From positions 1 through 64,000 of the forward strand of contig JAIPDI010000010.1 in NCBI GenBank assembly GCA_021737785.1: a DNA stretch of 64,000 nt. The letters are read 5' to 3'. Made by a program: the position numbers and the translations under genes. Positions 52,089 to 59,681 of this stretch are shown here, one piece after another (positions within the stretch are counted from its first letter, which is position 1; every line of letters begins with the position of its first letter). This stretch comes from Deltaproteobacteria bacterium (GTDB lineage: Bacteria; Desulfobacterota; DSM-4660; Desulfatiglandales; Desulfatiglandaceae). A model generated the notes under the pieces. It ran no database searches. It saw only the letters and a list, made by a program, of their open reading frames with translations, and was not told the origin of the DNA.

Positions 52089-54213
52089 TATCACCTCTCT
52101 GGTCCAGAACTACCATCCAAAAGCAGATATCGAACTCGTAGAGAAGGCCTATGTGTTTTCAGCCAAGGCCCATCAGGGCCAGATCCGCCTTTCCGGAGAA
52201 CCCTATCTCTCCCATCCGTTAGAGGCCGCCTACATCCTTGCCCAGCTCAAGATGGACGTGGTCTGCATTGCGGCCGGCCTCCTCCACGATGCCGTCGAAG
52301 ACAGCGATGCCAGTCTGGAAGAGATAAGGGAACTCTTCGGCGAGGAGACCGCTACCATCGTGGACGGCGTCACCAAGATCAGCAAGATGAAATTTGTGAG
52401 CAAAGAGCAGCGTCAGGCCGAGAATGTGCGCAAAATGATCCTTGCCATGTCCACGGATATTCGCGTCATTCTGGTCAAGCTGGCCGATCGTCTTCACAAC
52501 ATGCGGACCCTGGGATTCCAGTCGGAGACGAAACAGATCCGCATCGCCACTGAAACCCTCGATATCTATGCCCCGCTGGCAGGAAGGATGGGTATCAACT
52601 GGATCAAGTCGAGTCTGGAAGACCTCTGTCTGTATTACCTGGAACCTGAAATCTATGCCAAGATCAAGGATGCTACGGCTCAGAGACGGGGAGAGATGGA
52701 GAAATTCATGGCCGAGGTCAAAGAGATCCTCTCTGTCAAATTGCAGGAGGCCAACATCCAGGTGACCATCAAGGCCAGGCAGAAGCATTTTTACAGCATC
52801 TATAAAAAAATGCTGGATCAGGACCTTAACGTCAATCAGGTCTACGATATCCTGGCATTTCGGGTCATCGTCAACTCCATCAAGGAATGTTATGAGGTCC
52901 TGGGAAATATCCATTCCATCTGGAAGCCGGTCCCGGGAAGATTCAAGGACTATATCTCGGTGCCCAAGGCCAACATGTATCAGTCCCTCCATACCACGGT
53001 GATCGGGCCCCTGGGTCAGCGGATGGAGATCCAGATCAGGACATGGGAGATGAACCGGGTGGCCGAATCGGGGATTGCCGCCCACTGGAGATACAAGGAG
53101 GGATCCATTGCCACCAAGGCTGACCAAAAGCAGTTCACCTGGCTGCAGCAGCTCCTGGACTGGCAGAAAAACCTGAAGGACCCGCAGGAGTTCCTGGAAT
53201 CCGTCAAGATGGACCTCTTCCCGGATGACGTGTATGTCTTTACTCCGAGGGGAGAGGTAAAATCCTTCCCCAAAGGGGCGACCATCATCGATTTTGCCTA
53301 CAGCATCCACTCCGAGGTTGGGGAAAAGTGCATAGGGGCCAGGGTCAACGGCAAGATGGTGCCCCTTCGCTACCAGCTCAGAAACGGCAACATCGTCGAA
53401 ATCACCACGTCTGCCAAACAACACCCGAATAAAGACTGGCTCAAGTTCGTCAAGACATCGAGGGCCAAGACCAAGATCAGGCAATGGATCCGCACAGAGG
53501 AAAGAGAAGAGGGCATCAACTTAGGGAGGACCATTCTCGAAAAAGCCCTTCAGCAGGAGGGGCTGAGACAGATCAATGTCTTTAAGAGCGAACAGATTGA
53601 GGCCATTGCCAAAGAGCTTTCTTTCCATTCGGTCGAGGACATGATTGCACAGATCGGTTTTGGCAAGACCTCGCCGAGGCAGGTGGTGGGTCGCCTCAAG
53701 CCCAGGCTGGATATTCGGACCGACAGATCACAGGGTCTTGTAAGCAAGATGGTCAGCCGGTTCAAACGTCCCAGGACCGACCACGGAATCAAGGTAAACG
53801 GGGTAAGCGACATGCTTATCCATTTTGCCAAGTGCTGTTCTCCCCTACCCGGTGAACGGGTGGTGGGATTCATCACCCGGGGACGGGGAATCACCGTCCA
53901 TCTGCAGTCGTGCGGGCATGTCCAGAAGGCCGATCCGGACAGGCTGGTTCCAATATCGTGGGATGAAGCGGGAAAAGAGGCCTACCCTGCGACCCTGAGG
54001 GTGACCAGCGTGGAGAGAAAGGGAATCCTGGCTGAAATCAGCACGATTATCAGCCAGAAAGACGCCAATATCATCCATGCCGAAATCAAGACGACCGTGG
54101 ACAATAAGGGCATCTCAGTGTTCACTCTTGAGGTGGAAAACTACAAACAGCTGCAGGATATTGTGAGCGCCATCAAAAAGGTAAAAAACGTGTTGATTGT
54201 AGAGAGGCTCTAA
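52072..54213 (+). CDS. spoT: Bifunctional (p)ppGpp synthetase/hydrolase
   Basis: A 713-residue RelA/SpoT homologue. HD hydrolase domain with [10 protein letters not shown] and [12 protein letters not shown] (active HDxxED motif); synthetase domain with [20 protein letters not shown] and [23 protein letters not shown] domain near 390-450 ([20 protein letters not shown]); a zinc-finger-like CCSPLPGE block; and a C-terminal ACT domain. Both catalytic motifs are intact, so it should make and degrade the alarmone. It starts inside the end of proS, directly coupling the alarmone enzyme to a tRNA synthetase gene. Its stop codon overlaps the rpmB stop on the opposite strand by four bases. Confidence 0.94.
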   Translation: MIRLNDITSLVQNYHPKADIELVEKAYVFSAKAHQGQIRLSGEPYLSHPLEAAYILAQLKMDVVCIAAGLLHDAVEDSDASLEEIRELFGEETATIVDGVTKISKMKFVSKEQRQAENVRKMILAMSTDIRVILVKLADRLHNMRTLGFQSETKQIRIATETLDIYAPLAGRMGINWIKSSLEDLCLYYLEPEIYAKIKDATAQRRGEMEKFMAEVKEILSVKLQEANIQVTIKARQKHFYSIYKKMLDQDLNVNQVYDILAFRVIVNSIKECYEVLGNIHSIWKPVPGRFKDYISVPKANMYQSLHTTVIGPLGQRMEIQIRTWEMNRVAESGIAAHWRYKEGSIATKADQKQFTWLQQLLDWQKNLKDPQEFLESVKMDLFPDDVYVFTPRGEVKSFPKGATIIDFAYSIHSEVGEKCIGARVNGKMVPLRYQLRNGNIVEITTSAKQHPNKDWLKFVKTSRAKTKIRQWIRTEEREEGINLGRTILEKALQQEGLRQINVFKSEQIEAIAKELSFHSVEDMIAQIGFGKTSPRQVVGRLKPRLDIRTDRSQGLVSKMVSRFKRPRTDHGIKVNGVSDMLIHFAKCCSPLPGERVVGFITRGRGITVHLQSCGHVQKADPDRLVPISWDEAGKEAYPATLRVTSVERKGILAEISTIISQKDANIIHAEIKTTVDNKGISVFTLEVENYKQLQDIVSAIKKVKNVLIVERL

Positions 54214-54422
54214 GCCGAGGCAACCCTCTCCTTTGACGGTTTCACCACCAGCCCCGACCGGATGCAGCTGGTACATGCCTTTATCCTGACGGCCTGCCCA
54301 TTGATGACACATCGGACACTCTGGAGGTTGGGGAGCCAGCGCTTTTTGGTCTTGTTGTGGGCGTGACTAACACTATATCCTGTTACCGGCCTTTTGCCGC
54401 AGATTTCGCATACTCTTGACAT
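54210..54422 (-). CDS. rpmB: 50S ribosomal protein L28
   Basis: A 70-residue L28 of the large ribosomal subunit. It begins [20 protein letters not shown] and continues with [12 protein letters not shown] and [10 protein letters not shown]. The four cysteines (CEIC and CTSC) make it the zinc-binding form. AAGGAGACACCC precedes the ATG. It is encoded alone, away from other ribosomal genes, and converges tail to tail with the RelA/SpoT gene with a 4-base overlap. Confidence 0.96.
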   Translation of the reverse strand: MSRVCEICGKRPVTGYSVSHAHNKTKKRWLPNLQSVRCVINGQAVRIKACTSCIRSGLVVKPSKERVASA

Positions 54423-54463
54423 GGGTGTCTCCTTGGTGCATTCAGAATTTTTAAGAATTTTAT

Positions 54464-54492
54464 AATTTATTTGATATTGAAATAGATATCAA
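54464..54492 (-). promoter_or_regulatory. Promoter of rpmB with embedded palindrome
   Basis: On the minus strand -35 TTGATA (54487-54492) and -10 TAAATT (54464-54469) are spaced by 17 bases. TTGATAT...ATATCAA (54471-54477 and 54486-54492) is a 7-bp palindrome overlapping the -35 and spacer, a possible operator or early hairpin. The region is very AT-rich. Confidence 0.5.
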
Positions 54493-54631
54493 GTATTTTT
54501 TTTATCATGCCTTAGATGTGACACACCCTCAAACATCCTTTGGTCATACGCAACGCCGAAAAAGACGCCAAGATAAGAGAGATGAGACCCCTGAATTCGC
54601 CGATAAACATTTTTTCCGGAGGACATGCACA

Positions 54632-56089
54632 TTGATTACATCCCAAGGAAGGCCAGAGGACGCCCTCCTATCACCCGATCTCAACCGTCTGCCGGACACC
54701 CTGCGCCATATCCATCTCATGGGCATCTGCGGGACAGGGATGGCATCCCTGGCCGGAATGCTGAAAGATAAAGGATATCGGATCACCGGTTCGGATCAGA
54801 ATGTCTATCCTCCCATGAGCCTCTTTCTCGAATCGCTTCAGATCAAGGTATGTAACGGGTATCACGGGAAAAACCTCCATCCCGAACCGGACCTGGTGAT
54901 TGTGGGCAACGTGATCACCCGAAAAAATCCCGAGGCCGTCGCCCTCTCTTCCCTCGGGCTCCCCTACCTCTCCTTTCCCCAGGCCATCGGGCACTTCGCA
55001 CTGAAGGACCGGCAATCCATTGTCGTCAGCGGGACCCACGGAAAGACCACGACCTCCGCCCTCATTGCATGGATGCTGGAAAAGGCGGGCATGGACCCGG
55101 GATTCATGATCGGGGGGATCCCCGGTAATTTCGGGAAAAATTACAAGACAGGCAGCGGCCCCTATTTTGTGATAGAAGGGGATGAATACGACACCGCGTT
55201 TTTCGATAAGGGCCCTAAATTCCTCCATTATCGTCCATGGGTGACCATACTGACCGGTATCGAATTCGACCACGGAGATATCTATCGTGATCTGGAGCAT
55301 GTGATCGAAAGTTTCCGCAAGCTGATCGGGCTGATCCCGGCCGACGGACTTCTCATTGCCAATGGAGACGATGAGATTGTCAGGCAGGAAAGCGAGGGGG
55401 CCGCGTGCCGGACAGAGACCTATGGATATACCGGGGACAATCAATGGCGTGCCGAACACATCTCTGTCCAAGAGGCCTTCACCAGGCTGACCATCGCCAC
55501 AGAAAGGGAAGCGGTGCCCTTTACCACCTCCCTCTATGGCCGGCATAATATCTCCAACCTCCTTTCAGCCGTTGTCCTGGGTCGCTTTCTGAAGATACCC
55601 TGGACGACCCTTGAGGAGGCAGCCAGGACCTTTCGAGGTGTCAAGCGGCGGCAGGAGATCATCGGGGAACAAAACGGGGTCCTGATATTGGATGATTTTG
55701 CCCACCACCCTACCGCGGTGAGGGAGACCCTTCAAGCGGTCAGGGATAAATACAGTGACCGGCGTCTCCTCGCTGTTTTTGAACCCCGTTCAAATACCAG
55801 CAGGCGGAATATCTTCCAGGACCGCTATGCCCGCTCATTTGATGCAGCGGACCGGGTCTTCATCCCCGAGCCCCCTTTAATGGACGGCATATCGGTTGAG
55901 GAACGTTTTTCGTCACGCAAACTGGTCTCAGATCTAAACAGTCGCGGCCTTGAGGCCTCCTATCATGAAACCACGGACAATCTGTTAAGGGCCTTGATTC
56001 AACAGGTCCGATCCGGGGATGTGATCCTGATCATGTCCAACGGCGGGTTTGATAACCTCAATCAGCGGTTGCTTAAGGCACTCGAGTAG
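54632..56089 (+). CDS. mpl: UDP-N-acetylmuramate:tripeptide ligase (Mpl)
   Basis: A 485-residue Mur-ligase-family enzyme that attaches recycled L-Ala-gamma-D-Glu-meso-DAP to UDP-MurNAc. IHLMGICGTGMASLAGMLKD is the N-terminal Rossmann motif; VVSGTHGKTTTSALIAWML is the ATP loop; ILDDFAHHPTAVRETL and LAVFEPRSNTSRRNI are Mpl-type C-terminal motifs. The TTG at 54632 with GGAGGA upstream gives the best start; a GTG at 54518 gives 38 extra unconserved residues and no RBS. A periplasmic recycling supply is implied, but no transporter is nearby. Confidence 0.9.
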   Translation: MITSQGRPEDALLSPDLNRLPDTLRHIHLMGICGTGMASLAGMLKDKGYRITGSDQNVYPPMSLFLESLQIKVCNGYHGKNLHPEPDLVIVGNVITRKNPEAVALSSLGLPYLSFPQAIGHFALKDRQSIVVSGTHGKTTTSALIAWMLEKAGMDPGFMIGGIPGNFGKNYKTGSGPYFVIEGDEYDTAFFDKGPKFLHYRPWVTILTGIEFDHGDIYRDLEHVIESFRKLIGLIPADGLLIANGDDEIVRQESEGAACRTETYGYTGDNQWRAEHISVQEAFTRLTIATEREAVPFTTSLYGRHNISNLLSAVVLGRFLKIPWTTLEEAARTFRGVKRRQEIIGEQNGVLILDDFAHHPTAVRETLQAVRDKYSDRRLLAVFEPRSNTSRRNIFQDRYARSFDAADRVFIPEPPLMDGISVEERFSSRKLVSDLNSRGLEASYHETTDNLLRALIQQVRSGDVILIMSNGGFDNLNQRLLKALE

Positions 56090-56159
56090 TTATAGATGGC
56101 TTCCGCGTTCCGAGTTCCAAGTTCCGCGTTCGCAAAAATGACTGACAAAAGGAGTCCCC

Positions 56160-57857
56160 ATGAACTACACTCTCTCCCGGGTCGGTACGGGTATGGGCGT
56201 AGGCTGGTTCGAGTGTCTACCGGAACCGAAACCCACATTCGAGGAGGCCGTCCTCTACAGCAGAGAACATCCGAACGACCTGTTTATGCGCAGACATCTT
56301 CTGAGCATACTTCGGGACATTGAGCCCACCAAAATGACGGCGCTTATCCGGAATGCCCGCAACAGCGACATGCACCTCCTCGCCCTTGTCTATGAAGCCT
56401 GCTTTCTGAATACGCGATTCGACCCCCTGAAAGCGCATTTTCAGGGTGTGGATCTTGAAAAACTGGCTGGATATACGCCGCTGGTCGTTATCCCGTCATC
56501 ATTAAACGAAAAAGCGGATCAGAACTTTTACTGGCGCAAACAATTTTCCGCAAACGCAAATCTCCTCCGACCCCTCCCCTCCCCGGATGAGGAGGCCAAG
56601 TTCCTCCTTCCTTTTTCACGGAAGGCGATTCAACAGTGGCGAAGAGGGGTGGTCTCTCTCAAGGATATTGCCTCGCCGTCGGCAATACATCGGGCAGTTC
56701 CTGATGGTCCGCCCCTTAAGGAAATCACCAAATTACTGAGGAACAGACTGGAGCAGTTGGGTATCCTGACCGGCTGGGATACGCGGACCGAGGCCACACT
56801 CAGTCCTTTCGCAATAGAAAGGCCGTGGAATCTTCATATAAGCGTCGATGACCGGAGAAATCTATGGCAGTTGTCCGGGACCCAGACCGGATACGGCCGG
56901 GGAATCAATATCTCCCATGCCCGCATGTCGTGTCTCATGGAGATCGTTGAACGCTATTCGGCTTTTGCAAGTATTGCATCTGGCCGGGTCCTGGGATACC
57001 GGAAAGACTACCACCTTATTCAGGGATCCTACGATGATCTTGTGGCCAAAGGACTCAAGGCGGTCAAGCCGGATGATATGTGTCTGGAGGCACCCTATCG
57101 GGGACAGTCATTATCATGGATCGAGGCCGAGCTCGGGCCAGGGGACCAGACAGAGGTCGTCCATGTCCCGGCGCAGATGGTCTTCCTCTTCTCCAACCTG
57201 GATGAGATCAGCCTGACCAGCGGCCTTTCGTCCAACGGCCTGGCAGCAGGCAGCACCCCGGAAGGGGCCAGGCTCTCGGCCCTCTTGGAGGTCATTGAAA
57301 GAGACGCGGAAAAGGTGGTCCCCTATACCAAGGAAAGGTCCTTCCTCTTGAGGTCCGATGACAGGAAGGTGAGCGACATCCTGGACGCCTGCGGCCAGAA
57401 AGGGATCCAGATCCAGGTCCTCGACATCACGCCGGAAATGGGAATCCCCTGCTATAAGGCCTTTGTCCAGGGACCTGGGGGTGTTATCCTGAAAGGGACC
57501 GGGGCGCACCTGGACGGAAAACGCGCACTCCTTTCCGCCTTAACGGAGATCCCCTACCCCTATCCCTACTGGTTCGGGTCCATGCCTGCACCCGAAGGAC
57601 TCGACTTCGTGGACTATGAAGATCTCCCGGATTACGCCTCGGGCGATCCTTCCAGAGATCTTGCCTTCCTGGAAAAACTCTTGTCCCTGAACGGCTACAC
57701 CCCGGTTTACGTGGATCTGACAAGAGAGGATCTGGGAATCCCGGTCGTCAAGGCCCTGGTCCCGGGCCTCGAGATCATGACCGTCCTGGACCGGTTTTCC
57801 CCATTGGGGCTGCGCCAGTTCGGCCATTATCTGCTAAGAACTCGGAAAAATGAATAG
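56160..57857 (+). CDS. Orphan YcaO-domain protein
   Basis: A 565-residue protein. The C-terminal YcaO fold (about 220-555) shows both ATP-binding stretches: SHARMSCLMEIVERYSAF and EGARLSALLEVIERDA, then the closing VVKALVPGLEIM block. YcaO enzymes use ATP to activate amide backbones, making azolines, amidines or thioamides, or assist S12 methylthiolation. The first 200 residues (RRHLLSILRDIEPTKMTALI, LLALVYEACF) are unrecognised. No TfuA, E1-like partner, precursor peptide or transporter lies beside it, and the C-terminus lacks a PxPxP tail. AAGGAGTCCCC precedes the ATG. The substrate is unknown. Confidence 0.85.
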   Translation: MNYTLSRVGTGMGVGWFECLPEPKPTFEEAVLYSREHPNDLFMRRHLLSILRDIEPTKMTALIRNARNSDMHLLALVYEACFLNTRFDPLKAHFQGVDLEKLAGYTPLVVIPSSLNEKADQNFYWRKQFSANANLLRPLPSPDEEAKFLLPFSRKAIQQWRRGVVSLKDIASPSAIHRAVPDGPPLKEITKLLRNRLEQLGILTGWDTRTEATLSPFAIERPWNLHISVDDRRNLWQLSGTQTGYGRGINISHARMSCLMEIVERYSAFASIASGRVLGYRKDYHLIQGSYDDLVAKGLKAVKPDDMCLEAPYRGQSLSWIEAELGPGDQTEVVHVPAQMVFLFSNLDEISLTSGLSSNGLAAGSTPEGARLSALLEVIERDAEKVVPYTKERSFLLRSDDRKVSDILDACGQKGIQIQVLDITPEMGIPCYKAFVQGPGGVILKGTGAHLDGKRALLSALTEIPYPYPYWFGSMPAPEGLDFVDYEDLPDYASGDPSRDLAFLEKLLSLNGYTPVYVDLTREDLGIPVVKALVPGLEIMTVLDRFSPLGLRQFGHYLLRTRKNE

Positions 57858-57942
57858 CATACAACCCCATTTTGTCCAGGCGTTCAACCACCACACACGG
57901 GCAAGCGCGTAGTGCGGTCTATCTGCACAAATAACACGGGAA

Positions 57943-58575
57943 TTATAGCCCCGCCTGCTTGAACAGCCTGGCCACATCGAGTGAATTGACCATATCCGTA
58001 AAGATCTCGCCCATGAGGGTGTCTGCACTGTCGCGCCCGATGACCTTGTAGCGTTTGGCCTCTCCATTGATGAACTGGGTTGCAACTGCACCCCGCTCCC
58101 CGGTTAGTCTGGCCTCATAACTCATTTTGGCCAGCCACTCGCGCCCGGCCAGGTCGAGTGAGAATGTTTTCAGGACAATTTCCAGACCAGGCACTCCCGC
58201 GGTCTTGTCTGAGAGTACCCTCACGCCTGACCGCGCCAGTCGTCTTGTAAAGGCCTCTCTCATAAGGGTAGGGACCTGGAAGATTCCGACGCTCGTTCCC
58301 TTCTGGTCAGGTTCCGCAACCTTTAAGGCAACACTGTTGGAAAACCCCTTGAACTCCTCATGGGCCCCTTTCCCCAGGATTGACTTGTCTGAACGCCGGT
58401 CCTCAATGGTCAAAGCTACGGCGCGTCCCTTTAAAGTATCAGACTGCGTCGGGAGCGTGTACCGGACCTGCAATTCGGGGATGGTCGTGGCGCACGAGAC
58501 CATGCCCATCAAAATCAGCAGGGCCGGCAAATTCCTGACGACGCTCCCCGGCCATGTTCGACATATTCTTTTCAC
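57943..58575 (-). CDS. Putative lipoprotein, YajG-like
   Basis: A 210-residue exported protein. The GTG at 58575, with GGGAGGATAGACCC upstream, gives a basic N-terminus, a hydrophobic core (LPALLILMGMVSC) and a cysteine at residue 26 consistent with lipidation. The mature part LQVRYTLPTQSDTLKGRAVA and LTIEDRRSDKSILG resembles YajG-type lipoproteins. The function is unknown. A longer frame to 58881 lacks an RBS and is rejected. It converges with the YcaO gene. Confidence 0.75.
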   Translation of the reverse strand: MKRICRTWPGSVVRNLPALLILMGMVSCATTIPELQVRYTLPTQSDTLKGRAVALTIEDRRSDKSILGKGAHEEFKGFSNSVALKVAEPDQKGTSVGIFQVPTLMREAFTRRLARSGVRVLSDKTAGVPGLEIVLKTFSLDLAGREWLAKMSYEARLTGERGAVATQFINGEAKRYKVIGRDSADTLMGEIFTDMVNSLDVARLFKQAGL

Positions 58576-58943
58576 GGGTCTATCCTCCCTTTCGATTGGC
58601 GATTGGCGATTGAGTATTGAAAAACCTGCAATCCCCAATCCCGCAACTCGGCATTCCGGCATCCTCGATAATCCTACAGAAGGATACCCATATGTCAAGC
58701 AAAAGCCTCCCCTTCTATTCCGACAGGTGCGCCTCCAGGCCCACAACCACGCCACAATCTTCCGAAATGGATCCAACCTGCCCTTTTGTGAGGCTCCCAA
58801 GCCTCCACCTCCCCCGGGTATGGGTGCCGCTCTCCCACGATCCTCGAGGCTTGCAAGCCGCTCACACAGAAAGGAATGCATAAGAGTTGGAATCCATTCT
58901 ATCTATAACTGCCGGGTAGAAGCCGCTGACACAGAACCATGGA
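58576..58943. other. Intergenic region
   Basis: About 370 bases between two minus-strand genes. It begins with a tandem GATTGGC repeat and GATTGAGTATTGAAAA (58592-58622), similar to the ATTGAA-rich parts of the dispersed repeat. No gene was recognised in the rest. Confidence 0.45.
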
Positions 58944-59378
58944 CTATTTCACGCCCCGGGACAAATTTTCCTTTGATGTCTTCCTCATATAGTCATCCAG
59001 GGCGGCGTGGAGGGTCTCTTCGGCCAGACGGGCGCAGTGGAGGTGATCAGACGGGAGCCCGCCCACGGAACGCTGGATCAGGTCGGCATCTATCTCGAGG
59101 ATCTCGTCCGGATGTCTTCCCCTGGCCAGGTCCGCGGCGGAAGATACGCAGTTGAAGCTGTAGGCGCATCCATCGGTCCAGTGGGAGGTCTTTTCGACAT
59201 GGTCCCCTTTGAATTTCAGACATACCTCCATGGTATCCCCGCAGGTTCCGGTGATGCGCGCCTTTCCGTCAGGATCCTTCACGTGGGGGGACAGCCAGAA
59301 ATAGATGCCGACCCATAGCCCGACGATCACAAAAAGGATCAGGGCGACAATAAAAAACCAGAGTATATACTCTATCAT
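58944..59378 (-). CDS. Membrane-anchored IscU/NifU-like Fe-S scaffold
   Basis: A 144-residue protein. Residues 4-30 are one hydrophobic helix (ILWFFIVALILFVIVGLWVG). Residues 40-135 follow IscU: TCGDTMEVCLKFKG, DGCAYSFNCVSSAADLARG, and LPSDHLHCARLAEETLHAAL. All three scaffold cysteines of IscU (CGD, GC, HC) are present, plus two extra ones. IscU proteins assemble [2Fe-2S] or [4Fe-4S] clusters in the cytosol; a membrane anchor is unusual. It lies directly upstream of, and divergent from, the HdrA-MvhD-MetV-MetF operon, which codes for many cluster-rich proteins. Its substrate proteins are unknown. Confidence 0.82.
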   Translation of the reverse strand: MIEYILWFFIVALILFVIVGLWVGIYFWLSPHVKDPDGKARITGTCGDTMEVCLKFKGDHVEKTSHWTDGCAYSFNCVSSAADLARGRHPDEILEIDADLIQRSVGGLPSDHLHCARLAEETLHAALDDYMRKTSKENLSRGVK

Positions 59379-59681
59379 GGTGCCTTTGCCAAGGGTTTGG
59401 GAATTTGAAAATGTTCATGGCCTTACAACTCAACGGCTTACGATTTGCCCGCAGTTTACACCAGAAACAATCCGATGGTCGAGGGGAAAAAGGAGGCGTT
59501 TCAAACCCCCGAAAAGGAGGGCGTCTGCCCCGCCTGTGCCCCCTTATATATTCCAACATTTTCCTTGACACTCAAGCATGGCATGTGGCATGTAACAAAT
59601 TTCACAAAAGGGGTCAATTCTTGTAAGCAAATGTAGTTTCTAACAAACACCGAACCGGTCAACAAGCAGGAGATAAACATC
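59379..59681. other. Divergent promoter region before the HdrA-MetVF operon
   Basis: About 300 bases. A perfect -35 TTGACA lies at 59565-59570, with only weak -10 candidates (CATGTA at 59589-59594, spacing 18). No gene is supported. AGGAG precedes the HdrA ATG by about 12 bases. Confidence 0.45.
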
